Positions 11,510-22,823 of a stretch of 64,000 nt of DNA are shown one piece after another (position 1 is the first letter of the stretch; every line of letters starts with the position of its first letter). The stretch comes from Bolinopsis microptera (lineage: Eukaryota; Ctenophora; Tentaculata; Lobata; Bolinopsidae). Where the stretch lies: positions 12,755,118 to 12,819,117 of the forward strand of contig NC_087078.1 of assembly GCF_026151205.1 (NCBI RefSeq), written 5' to 3'. The notes beneath the pieces are model-generated. The model was not told the DNA's origin. It ran no database searches and worked only from the letters and a program-made list of their open reading frames with translations. The position numbers were made by a program, and so were the translations under genes.

Positions 11510-12216
11510 TTTGAAATTAATGAGTACTTTTAAATTTGTGACTTGAAACATTTTTTTCTCCTGGTCCATTTTTGTGACAACGAAGAATTAAAAATGAAAG
11601 TAAAATCTCCAATTATTAACATATTCGGTATAAAACAAAATATCACATTACATTAAATATATTTACTGCGCAACATTTGTGTACAAACTATGATTTTTGT
11701 AGCAAATTTATGAAGAAAAAAGTAATAACTATGCAATAAAAATACAAATTCAATTGCCTTACTAATCAAGGTTATATAGCAAATAGCAAAATGTAACACA
11801 TAATTATCATTATCTTTAATTATCAAAGTTATAACAAAATTTAAAAGATACAGCATGCGGCATTGTTTCCAAAATCTAAATTACACTTTCCCGTAGTCAA
11901 GCAAACGAAATGACTCAATTTACTAATTTACCGTCATCACTCATAATAATTTCACAATTTATAGTAGCAAAGCAAAAAGTGTTAACTAATTTTTGGCAGT
12001 AAGATAAACAATAGACAAATTAATGAAGGAAAGTATTAGTTAAGTTAACTTTTCTAATACTCATAGTTTTTCCTAGATGATTAATGTTTGATCTCTTCAA
12101 ACGCACTAACCTTAATGTATTCCATCAGAACGCAAGACTTTTCTAGAAATTAAACTACCATCATGTACAAGCTATAAAACTAATGTCTATTTTGAGGCAG
12201 TAAAAATGAGGGTTTC
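11510..12216. other. 3' flank of the minus-strand gene at 12217-16679
   Basis: Strongly AT-rich. No canonical minus-strand AATAAA was found here; the variant ATTAAA (TTTAAT on the + strand near 11816) may serve as poly(A) signal for the gene that ends at 12217. The open frames here are low-complexity and I do not call them. Confidence 0.3.
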
Positions 12217-15200
12217 TCAAGACTCCTCACTGGTGCCGATGTTTGAGAGATCCCCGAGTCCGCTGATGCAGGAAGCACCTTGGACACTGATATCTTTCTC
12301 ATCACATTCCTTCTTACATTCCTTACTGCTTTCAGCATTTTCCTGACCAGTGTTTCCCGTTTCTTGTGAACTAGATGCCAAATTACCAACATCAGACTTC
12401 ATCAAATCTGACTCTGGAGGATCGTGACCCGGCCCGTTTTCACTGACAGACTCACTGACAGATTTGCACTTCACGTGACCAACAGACAGACTGTTCCCAT
12501 TAACCACACTGTTAGACCGACTCCCCGTGTTCCCATTTAACATGTCCTCCAACTGTGCCTCAACAGGGGTACCAGCTTGTGATCCATCAGCAGTGGAAAT
12601 GGGTCTCATGCTCCTCCTCTTCCGACCCTGAGGGCCTTTTGGTCTGTTCTTCCTGATATCCTCCACCACACAAACTTCCTGTCTAACTTCCTCTAAGTTG
12701 GCGGGGTCTATCGGTTCAGGCTCTATAATAACCGGTGGTGTTACTTCCACTTCAGGCGCGGGCCGCCGTGTGGTTCTGTACTTGTTCACTGCTTTGCGAA
12801 CTGATTTGAATGGGTTGAACATCTTGTTGCGCCGGTTAAATCCCCCTGATTGGTTGCTTTCATTGTCACTCTTTTCGGAGTCTAACGAGAGCTCGGCTGC
12901 TTTCTTATTTTTCTTAAAAAACGTAAATCTAGGTTTCTTTTCCTCGCTGCTCTTCATGCCTGAAAATTCATTAAAATGTAAGAATATGGTACATGAATGT
13001 CAGAAATCTCATAAGAAACGAGATTAAGCTTGATTCATAGATTTATCTGTAAGTCAAATCAGGTATGACTGTACCTGAATTGTAAATAGTGTAATTGTAA
13101 TTATAGCTACTTATGTCTCATTATTGTGCGAGGCTGATGACTGATCACAACGCGAAGAAAGTGGCACTGGTTTTTAAATAGTTACGAGCATTATAACATC
13201 AAAGAGATTGGAAATGTCATCCAAATAGAACAGAATACATGAACATCAGTTAATGAAAATCAAGGAGATTAAATGAATAATGAGACATTCACAGCGTTCA
13301 ACATCAAAGGCTTCAGAAAATTGTGCAACATACAGTTCAAGCAAAAAGCAACATTCCCTACCCTTAAATGTACAAAGTTTGAGCGGCAGTAAAAAACAAA
13401 AAGCAAAATTTGACAGCAAAACTGAACGTAGAGTACTCGTATATTAGTTAGTCGGAACAAACGTAATCACGACAACGAACGCTGTGACGTCAACCGTAAT
13501 TATCTAGTGTCACAAAACTTCTATAATAGGACTGATCATTAAAGGAAATAACATAACATGTCAGGAAATAGAGGCGGAACTTGGGGAGTAAGAGTACGGG
13601 AAATAACCAGATGCTGTCTGAGTTAGAGAACAGCTAAGGATTCCTGAACATATGCGTGGAATTTCAGGAATTTGTGGATTCTATTTCTGATTCCATGCGG
13701 TTCAGGAATCGGGCCCTTTATAGACATGATCAATTACTGCGTTATATACACGAATATGTACGAGTTCATGTTATGAGCTATGTTATGAGCTGTGTTCATC
13801 ACATCAAAAATTGACAAACTGAAATGGTTATAAGTACAACAAGCCTCAACTAATGTAATCAATAACCCACCCGTGAACAAACCATGTCATTAATCAGCGA
13901 AGTTCTGGAAAATTCCATGTAAATGACTATGATTGTACACTGTAAAAGTAGACAACACATCACTAGTAAAGCTGACAAAGCTGATTGAAATCACAATTGT
14001 CTCTCTCGGACAGTTAGATCACCAAGTTACGACCAAATGTTATTTAAATATACGTGGAATAAAGCGAGTATTTGAGAGTCAGTGTCATCTGTCATGTTCA
14101 GATATAAGATCATCAGTCACAAGAACCATACGTGTAAAACGACCGTACGAGGTGCGGAAAATAACTCATTATTCAATTAAGTAATTAGCTTAATTAGCTA
14201 ATCTACTTTAAATCAGATAACAACTGGAATGTGAAATTCAAACCGGTTAAAGTAAGTAAAAGTATCAGAACTACGAATATAGATAATAGACATGTAACAA
14301 CAAACAATAGGACAGTGATAAGCTGTGTTGAGGCTACTAGAAACTAACTAGCTACAGTTCACGAAGATGTATATTACTCGCTTGGACAGCGTTTACTACA
14401 GAAGTGTTAAATAAGGCAAACTAAGACGATTCTCCTCTCTCGATACTTGGCACCTGCTACACGTCATCAGGATACATTACTATCATTAGGATCATACATT
14501 ACTTGACATGTTGTATCTTTATATGGTGGTGTATTGGCGTAAAACAATGAACTTTTAAAGCTATCACCAAGTAATATCGTAATATTTTACCTGACAGTTT
14601 AGTTTAATGTTATGATTAAAAGACCTCATCCCAACTCACTAACAGGCCTGATGGTATGAACTGAACACGTATTTATGTTAAAAGATCTCCTTACCATTTT
14701 TTAAAAATTATTAAATTTAACAGCAAAGCCACAAAAATTACTGAATGATTCAAAGTGAGCCTTTCTCTGTGGTGGAAGAAAAGCAGTCGCGATCTGGCAG
14801 CATCACACCCAATTTTATTTGATATGTTAAAATTGCGGGGTTCGTACATGATCTAACCCTTCGTACTAGTTGGGCTACACCTTGCAGTAGTAGAGTAGTA
14901 GTATTACTAGTAGTAGTTGTAGGTGGTTAAGGATGACAGATCTGGATTATGAGCAGGAACATTATTATGATCCGGATTTGAAATTAAATTTGACATTTTA
15001 TATCAAATTTAATAAAGTGTCAAAGTTTGAGCACTTGCACTTTAAAGTAGGTGATCAGTGATTATGAGATCCGTTAGGACTAACAGAACTAACTTATGAA
15101 ACTAACGGAAGTCGGAACCTGAAGTAAATCTAGACAATTTGACGATGTTATCATTATTGTTGCGAAATGTTGACCAAATCTTCAAGATTTGAAATTTTGT

Positions 15201-16679
15201 GAAAAAACCTGAACAATTCTGACCAGCCACCACCAATACTCCGGTTCAAAATTCATCATATACGGCCAGATATTTAGTAAAGTTGGTGCGAAAAAAGAAA
15301 GAACTGGATAACCTTAAAACTTGCTCTACAAAGCAAATATAGTTACTTGCTATCCAGCTTTATGTGTAGCATATCCATCTAGCTTATCAGTCACATATCA
15401 GAAATCTACATGATTTCTACTGTAAAATCTTGTAATATTCAACATTCTGCAACATACTACTTCTGTGACATTTTTATGCACGATACATTTGAGTGAGTCC
15501 GCTACTACTTGCCGGTACAATATACAGTGATTATCATCGACCATCACCACTGTCAAGACGTCAGGACACGTGACAGTTTTGACCAAGTCACGTGCCAGTT
15601 TTGACCTGGCCACGTGTCAGTTTGACGTTCACATGCATGTAGCACATGCTACCGTCATGAAAATAAATTACACTTCTATAATAATCCATGTTTTTATAGT
15701 AAACATGTACACAAGTGCATGGTTGATATCAATATTAGGGGTAATTATGACAAGTATTAAAGTTAATGTTCTGATTGTTCAACTTTAGTTACAAGAATAG
15801 AGGCGTCATGACTAGCATACTCGCAGTTATTTCGTATGTATGCAACCTACTTTCAAACGATCTCGTGCGAAACTTATTTTATGAGCACACTGAGAGTATG
15901 AAATTGCTGTGATGAAAGTTGAGGGGGGCCTGGGACTAAAGTCACAATACTTAACCAAGAAACGGGAGTTTCAAAGGGAACACTAATTAGGGATGCAAAT
16001 TATATGCCCGATTAACTATATATTATACTGTTTCGAAATGTTCACGCCCATCAAAAATGGAAATTGGAATGAAACCATAAGTAAGGCTAGATCAGGTAAC
16101 ATGCCATGCGTGATTTGCGTGATGCGTGCGTTAAACGGTACCTTGACTGAGATCCTCCTCTGTTTCTTCAACAATTACATCAGGTACCACGTTTGAAAAG
16201 GTATCATCACTCTTTTTATCTTCTTCTTTCTTCCCTACCTCAGATTCTTGTTTCTTCAAAACTGTAGAATCTTCAATTTTGTCTTTCTTTTCTTCTTCCT
16301 CAGCAGCATCTTCTTTAGTTTTTTCTTCTTTTATCTGATTTCTGCTTTCATTTCTCGCAAAAATTGCGTTTAAAGATGCCTTTAAATCATCATTTTTTGC
16401 TTTGATATCATCTTTATCTCTGGTGTTATGATATAGCGTTTCATTTGAACCTATCTCGTTGGATTTTTTAATTTCAGCAAGTTCCTCTGAGATGCTGCTC
16501 CTTTCTTTATCGTCAGCAGTTATATCCGCAGTTTCTATTCCAATAGATAAATCCGGACTTCTAGAGCTTTCCTGGTCCTCCTTCATTTCGAGACTAGACT
16601 GGGGCGTGTCATGTTCAATCACACATTCTGTAGAGGGCTGATTCTCTGTACCTTCCGTCACGGCATCAACAGCAGACAT
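12217..16679 (-). CDS. two-exon gene for an acidic/basic disordered protein, 426 residues, possible capping-protein-binding motif
   Basis: Exon 1 is 16679-16142 (ATG TCT GCT...; donor AAG|GTACCG) and exon 2 is 12959-12217 (acceptor TTTTCAG, stop TGA). Exon 1 ends in phase 1 and exon 2 opens with the two missing bases, so the frame passes straight through a 3.2-kb intron. Residues 1-179 are very acidic and Lys/Glu-rich (e.g. 'EEEEKKDKIEDS'), probably disordered or single helices. Residues 181-260 are strongly basic ('PRFTFFKKNKK', 'MFNPFKSVRKAVNKYRTTRR'), followed by 'VVEDIRKNRPKGPQGRKRR' and a Ser/Asn-rich tail. The RPK-centred basic patch resembles, imperfectly, the capping-protein-interaction motif (LxHxTxxRPKx6P) of CARMIL/CD2AP/CapZIP-type actin regulators. 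That is an inference; I do not recognise an orthologue. The in-frame ATG at 12957 could also act as a start if exon 1 belonged to a separate transcript. Confidence 0.7.
13638..13712. repeat. imperfect hairpin in intron
   Basis: 'gattcctgaacatatgcgtggaat' pairs with 'attccatgcggttcaggaatc' in inverted orientation with a few mismatches. The position is inside the long intron of the 12217-16679 gene. Function unknown; it may be the trace of a small foldback element. Confidence 0.45.
15567..15631. promoter_or_regulatory. three tandem 22-bp units each carrying an E-box CACGTG
   Basis: CACGTG at 15567, 15589 and 15611, spaced exactly 22 bp. Each is followed by 'xCAGTTTTGACxx' (third copy one T shorter). 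CACGTG is the classical E-box bound by bHLH factors such as Myc/Max, USF or CLOCK. About two helical turns of spacing would put the sites on the same DNA face. Lies in the intron, 0.5 kb below exon 1 of the minus-strand gene. A regulatory role is inference. Confidence 0.45.
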
Positions 16680-18100
16680 GACAACGAGAGTGGTCTCGAG
16701 TCTCAATTGCAAGTACTAAAGCTGCAAAACAACCAACAAATATACAATCTGATATACAATACAGGGCGGCGTGAAGAAGTTGGACAAATTTCCTTGTTAG
16801 TTTAATTGTAACGGATACTGTTGTCACGTGATTTTTGAAAAATCTCAAGAATTACACCTTATTAACTGTGTTGAGTATTTTGACGTAAGATGAAGCCGAA
16901 TTAGTTCGGTCAAGCCTAATATACGCGGCTTTTAACCTCTAACAAAAGCAAAATATATACTGTTATGTCGGGAAGTGATGTATAAGCGTTGAGTTACTAG
17001 AATAGAATTGGTATGCTGGTAACAGGTAAATCGGTAACAACTAATGGCTGGAGCACGATCAATAATGGTGCATCATAAATCAGAATGCAACATCATAGGA
17101 GTAATCGAGAAAACTTAAAACCTCAACATAGAACAGACTAACTTAGACTGAAACAACTCCGACCCTCACTACAACGTAGTGGACGCTACTACGACAAAGC
17201 TACAAAAATGCAGCGCTACAAAAGGGTATCTGATGTATCTGATGTTTCTCGTGTACTACAAGAAGGACAGGTGGACAAGGAGGAGGAGGAGGGTAAACAC
17301 ACACACACACACACACGCACTGACAAGGTCTGAATTATTGATTACAGTGTAACTACTGTTGGAACTGTGAGTTACGTAGCGTCCCTCACACACACACACA
17401 CACGGTCTCTGTGCTGTGCACTATACAGGGTTAGCTTTTTGTGGCGCTGACAGGACGCTGTTCAAACACTTAGATAATGCAGGTAAATCACGCCTCTAGC
17501 GCCTCTAAACTGTATAGTCTCTATAGTGCATATTATAGTGTTTCTCTGATGCCTACTGAATGAAACTAAGTTTGTCAGGTTCCCTTTATTTACGAGGTTA
17601 TTTCTACAGCTGTTCAGTGCAATTAGCTAATATATCTGTTATTCAAACAGAGAGTTTTAATAAGATTCCCACCAATTTAAAAACGTTTTAACATTAATAT
17701 CATGTATCTAAGTACACGTTGTATTGATTTTCTGTCTGTCGGTTAAGTTTACAGCCTGAATGAATGGGACGTGTCACGTGCTATGACAAAGTCTTTTTCT
17801 CGAAACAGTCCGTGCACGTTAATATCAATTACTACGAATCAATAATAAGACTAATATAAAGAAGTTCGACTGAATAGAGGAAATGTTTTTCAAGAAGTGA
17901 GAAAATGGTCAAAGTCTGAACGACCACGAAACCCTCGTGACCTAAGTTGAACGTTAATCGTTATTAGCTGGTGTTGATACAAAGTCCACATATTATATAA
18001 TTTTAGGTAGAGGGCGTTTCTATGTGATGGCAGTTTTCTTATCTTCGCAGAGAATTGTGGCGCTAGTGGCACGGAAACGGTGAAGGTGGATTAGATATAC
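16680..18100. other. intergenic region with CA microsatellites
   Basis: 5' flank of the minus-strand gene. Holds short (CA)n tracts at about 17296-17315 and 17387-17402 and, at 17745-17857, the segment that is copied to 19935-20047 (listed separately). No gene is recognised. Confidence 0.4.
17745..17857. repeat. donor copy of a 113-bp segment duplicated at 19935
   Basis: From 'aagtttacagcctgaatg' to 'agactaatat'. It is 113 bp and matches 19935-20047 with a single substitution (C at 17810, G at 20000). It contains CACGTG and GCACGT motifs. Here it sits in unique flanks; at the other locus it is bracketed by a 56-bp direct repeat, so this is the likely source. Confidence 0.85.
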
Positions 18101-18164
18101 TGTTTAAGCTATTTTACGTTATTTTTACCAGTTCAAAAAAGGTAACGTCTGGGTGCTGCTGTCA

Positions 18165-18550
18165 CGTGCAAATGTACGTGTTGCACGTGCAAATGTACGT
18201 GCAAATGTACGTGTTGCCATACCAAAACACTTGGATTATCCTTACTAAATAGAAATACATAAAACAGTTTCTGAAAAATGTAAAAGTATGCACCTGGACT
18301 GACTTAGCCCCCGCTCTTGAGGGAGCTCTGAGTAGTATATAAGGAGACTCTCGTTTCTCAATATTACACTCTTCACTTCTTACACTCGGTAGTCGTGCAG
18401 CTGCGCTTACGGCTCGTACAGCGGTTGTTGGTCTCTTTCTCTTACTCTCACCGTTTAGAAACCGCGCTTCTGTTTTTATCGCTGAAATAATTGGAATGTG
18501 GTTAAATTAAGTATTGAAGATGGCTTTGACTATCGATCATAGACAATAAA
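18165..18550 (+). promoter_or_regulatory. orphan TATA promoter with CACGTG cluster and mini-ORF
   Basis: Upstream, 18165-18216 holds overlapping repeats of 'gcacgtgcaaatgtacgt'. TATATAAG is at 18336-18343, followed after about 25-35 bases by pyrimidine-rich initiator-like sequence (tctcaatattacactc). The first ATG in a good Kozak context (gaagATGG, 18520) opens only 9 codons; its TAA at 18547 overlaps an AATAAA at 18545-18550. This could be a promoter with a 5' exon (possible donor AA|GTATTG at 18511) or a very short transcription unit of about 190 bases. I found no downstream exon that fits. Confidence 0.4.
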
Positions 18551-19879
18551 GCTATTGATAAATGATAATGTCTGCGGTGATATAGAAAGTCGTTTTAACA
18601 TTTTTCTTTAGAACAAAACTTGTTGTGCGTTGATATTTGTCTATGTAAGGGCGGATAATACGGTCATTTAGCACATACCTAACACATTACCAGTACTTTA
18701 CAGTGATTCCAGGAATTTAGCAATATTAGTTGCTAGGGCGGCTCACCATGGTGATATAAATATTATAAGAAGAACCCGCAAAACTGCATGTTGAGTGTAA
18801 GATGGTAAACAAATCGTTATTGATCGAGTAGAGCGGTTAATGTCCTCCCTAGCATACCGTGATGTTTTTATATTTTAACCTAGTATAGGCGAAATTAATC
18901 GAAATCAATCTCCAAACTATAACGACTAACGTTTAGGAGAATCGGCAGACATATTTAAAATGTAACTAAAATTAAAATCACCATTATATATTAACAAGCC
19001 GAGGAAGCACATTTCAAGAGACCGGGTGTGTTATAAAACTTCCTTCCAGTTAAAATATCAAATATTACTAAGCAGCTGTCAGCAACCTCAATGGGGGCCT
19101 AGCCTAGTCTAATATGGGATGATAGCTTCATGTACACAAACGTCCACTGTATATTGTAAACGTATATCCTATGTTTCACAAACCATCGACTTGAAGTTAG
19201 TTTAATAATGAGTGCTCCATAGTTATTTTCGCGGTAAATCGGAGTTTTACCGTATAAGGTAGTCTTATTGTCGCAAAAATTGTGTCCCAATCGCTGAGAC
19301 ATTCGATAAGAAACATTTGATGTCATTTGAAAGCTTATGTCACTGAAATTTATCCAGAAACCGTCTGTCTTAAAATTAAACATTGACAGTAATCATTAAA
19401 GATGCTGTTGAGCAGCGAACTACTCACATTGTGCATCTATTACACTATTATGATACATTAGCTGACAGATTGAATACAACTTCAAGCACACCTCGTGTGC
19501 ACGAAATTATGAGCTTATCTCGTTAACTAACCTACACTTAACATATAATACTTTACAATGTATATACACACATATTACAATGTATGTACACTGTGAGGCC
19601 AGACAGGGTGATAAGACCACTTTGATTTTAACTGGGTGTAAACTGTAAAACTGTAAAACCTAACTCCTAAATGTGTATTACCTGAGAGCTGTTTAATCTC
19701 TGCTCGACTAAAATACATTGCAGCCATGGAAAATTATGTAAAATAAAAACATGAATAGACTATTCTCTGTGCACTGTGATCCATGACGTTACACTAGGTG
19801 GTGAGTATGTTAAATGTGGTGTACTAGCACGGCTCTCACTGACATTAGACCCAATAAATCTAAATTTTAAGTTTTAACA
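18551..19879. other. intergenic, nothing recognised
   Basis: AT-rich sequence with no gene I can support. A 94-codon minus-strand frame (19099-19383) has no recognisable content. Confidence 0.4.
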
Positions 19880-20103
19880 TTTTCTCAATAAAAAATAAAC
19901 GAGTTGTCAAAATTGTCACATTATTTACATCATCAAGTTTACAGCCTGAATGAATGGGACGTGTCACGTGCTATGACAAAGTCTTTTTCTCGAAACAGTG
20001 CGTGCACGTTAATATCAATTACTACGAATCAATAATAAGACTAATATTTTTCTCAATAAAAAATAAACGAGTTGTCAAAATTGTCACATTATTTACATCA
20101 TCA
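19880..20103. repeat. 112-bp templated insertion flanked by a 56-bp target duplication
   Basis: 'ttttctcaataaaaaataaa...tttacatcatca' occurs as two identical 56-bp direct copies at 19880-19935 and 20048-20103. Between them lies a 112-bp block (19936-20047) copied from 17746-17857 in the same orientation with one mismatch. There are no inverted repeats and no coding capacity, so the structure fits a repair-type insertion at a widely staggered break rather than a transposon. Confidence 0.85.
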
Positions 20104-22407
20104 TGATCTTATCTCTCTTATCATGTCAATTACATCTTTAAATCTTTAAATTGTGCCTAATTTTTGCCAACAAAAATCCTCTGAAGTCGACTGACCACAA
20201 CGTGACTAATCACAGGGATAATTCTCCAAAAACATCTGCCTTTAAAATTATATCAAGCTAACTGGCAACTGGTGGCCATCCATCATAATTTTATTTACTG
20301 ATTCTGTGAAAAAGGTAGACACAGGACATTTTCAATGGGTAACACGAATAAGTAGACGATTTGATGGTAATTGGCCACAGATTATATTTGAAACAATAAG
20401 GGGTCTTTACAAAGCTCCGCATCATGCTCAACAATACACCCTCCTGGCTCCTACCACTACTATACACTTGGCTCTTCAATTCGGTTATATATTGCTATTG
20501 TGATAAGGTCCTTTATTTCAATAACAATAGCTCTCAAAGCTGATCCAAGTCGTGGTGTAGGTTGAGTAGGCTCATCTAGTGAGTACACTAAATATCACAT
20601 ACTTCTACCCTCATTATAATCCTACTACTTTCTGTGTGCAAGATACCGGAGGTAGATAAGTCTTTTCTGCTGGCGACAAAATTAACAAAAAATCTGCATT
20701 ACTCCCGGAGGCATGGCAAACTATTAACGGACAAATGTGCTACAATCAAACACAACAAACGTTATGTCAAGTACGTCTGTACAGGATTTAAATACAGATC
20801 TAAGTATCACAGACTCAATAGATTAGCAGGTTTCTTCTAAGGTAGTATGATAAGATGGGTTTAACAATTATTAATCCTTCATTTTTTTACTGTTTTCATT
20901 AATTTCTATTCTAAGTGTGCAGTAAAGGGAAGATTAAACGACTCCTCGAGTTATTTATGGTACATATTGCCCGGACGCTCGGTGATCCTGATTCCTGGAC
21001 CTTGGCAGCAAGTTTGCTCATCAACCCAACCCCAAATCTAGTTTGCAACGGTTGGTACTCACTCTACTAACCAATAACTTGAGGAGACGATGATTCTGCT
21101 TTTTACTGCTTACATGTCATGACTGCTTAAATCATTGAGCTTGAGACTAAAGTTTGCATGATGGTTAATCGTGTAATATTGATGTTCTGTAATATTCCGC
21201 ATCAAATACGAATAGAGTCCATAGCATGCGATGTTTTTATGTCCATGAGACATGAGGAATTTCGATTCGTTGCTAATGTAATTTATCTACCATTAGATAC
21301 GATCACGGATCATTATTGAATTTCCAGCCATGTAATTAGAACACAATCGAATGTTAAATTTGATTTAAGTCGAAGGATTACATTGAAATATTCGTACCAA
21401 ATTTCACTTCCATATCAATAGGTAGTTTTTCTTCTGAGAAATTAAATTAGGCAATAAACAAAAAAAAGTGCGACAAAGTTTGTGGTATTATAGGGATAAT
21501 AGAGATCAAAAATATCTGAAATAGAGATCGTTTCGATTTCTTATTTACCATTTTGCTACCAAGTTAAGCCAATAGTGTGAATTTAGTAAACCATCAGTTT
21601 AAGTAAAACCAAATTCATTTTAAATGTCTTCTCAGAGGTTCTGTTAGCACAACTCAATGTCAGCTTTTCTGTGGCTACTTGACTTACTCTGGGTATTGAT
21701 GCAATGGTATGGTGCGAAGTGGTTGCAATGGTCTCCTTTACCAACACACAGTGTGCCCACGAGCCCAATTTTACTTTTCGCAGCCTCTGGGCACACTGTG
21801 CAACATCCAAAATTTATGGAACCATGGTTATGATGGTGCTATTCCATTGAATCTGCTCATAGTTCCAATGATTATACATGAGATTTTAGTCTGACATGAT
21901 TTGATGTGAACTGCTTGTTAACCATCTTGCTTATTCATGACAAGTGCTCCAAAATGGAAGTGGAACGAATTCGCGAGGAGGGAATGGCATGCTAGGTAAT
22001 ATTAATACTGCTTGGTTCTCCTTTTTTTAAGCTACAGTAAAACATTCTGATGAAAATAATAAGTGATAACTTGTAAGTACATTTCTACAGATTATTATAT
22101 TTAAGAGGTTGACAAGAAACTTACTTGCGCTGGAGGGAAGAGTGTTCTTGTGGACCGTCAGAGTTTTATTTAATGTAAAGGATGACACAAGCCAGCAGTT
22201 ATGAATGTCCTTTACAAAAGGATAGTCCATGGTTACATTAATACAACTTGGTGCTGCATCTCCTTTGCTAAGGGTAGTAAATTACATTTCCGCAGATAAT
22301 TGTGAACTATACGGTCATTTTTTATTTTAAGAACTAATAGAATCTACAGTTTTAAAAAAAAAAGCATTATGATATCAATTTCAATAAAATGAATACAATA
22401 CAAAAGA
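20104..22407. other. intergenic, weak coding candidates only
   Basis: No gene I can identify. A 13-bp perfect inverted repeat (cacagtgtgccca at 21747-21759, tgggcacactgtg at 21788-21800) could form a hairpin with a 28-base loop. The one frame with plausible coding texture is listed separately (20643-20840). Confidence 0.35.
20643..20840 (+). CDS. possible terminal exon of an unknown basic protein
   Basis: After an acceptor-like 'ctactactttctgtgtgcaag', 65 codons run to a TAA at 20838-20840. The product is Lys/Arg/Tyr-rich ('KRYVKYVCTGFKYRSKYHRL', ending RLAGFF). I do not recognise it and no partner exon was found. Codon texture is unlike the surrounding AT-rich noise, but chance cannot be excluded. 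Confidence 0.18.
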   Translation: MPEVDKSFLLATKLTKNLHYSRRHGKLLTDKCATIKHNKRYVKYVCTGFKYRSKYHRLNRLAGFF

Positions 22408-22823
22408 GGCCATCTACTTAGGACGTCCAGCAAATAGGAAGGGGGTGGTTTTGGAATTTCGGACAAATCCGGACAGAGGGAGGGGAGGGGTTGGTTAACG
22501 AAAAGGTCCCATTTATTTTAACTCTTTGACACTAGTTACTCTGTAAGTTTAGATCCCTGTATTTTAAACGAGTACTTAAATGTACTTACATGTAACTGTA
22601 CTAAACTTGTTTGACACTAAATGTATTATTGTCTATTTTAGAAGTAACTACACATTTTATTAACAATTCATTTGAGTTGGTTTTATTTGTACTGTCAAAA
22701 GTAGCTGATAATCCGGACGTCCAGGGGAGGGGGTTGGTTTTGAAAATTCGGACACATCCGGAGAGGGGGAGGGGGGTGGTCTGAAAATCTGTGATTTTGG
22801 TGGATGTCCTAAGTAGATGGTCC
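22408..22823. mobile_element. MITE with TIR 'ccatctacttaggac' and G-rich interior
   Basis: The ends 'ggccatctacttaggacgtcc' (22408-22428) and 'ggatgtcctaagtagatgg' (from 22802) are near-perfect inverted repeats of about 20 bp. Just inside each end is a G-rich block with the shared pattern 'ggacgtccag...gggggtggttttgg...ttcggacaaatccgga', so the subterminal sequence is repeated too. Flanks share 'aaagag', a possible target duplication. No coding capacity. Confidence 0.65.

Noticed and set aside
12698-13027. 109-codon plus-strand frame
   Set aside because: Antisense shadow of exon 2 of the minus-strand gene.
16131-16712. Start of the minus-strand gene at 16712
   Set aside because: That position is a TTG codon; the first in-frame ATG is at 16679.
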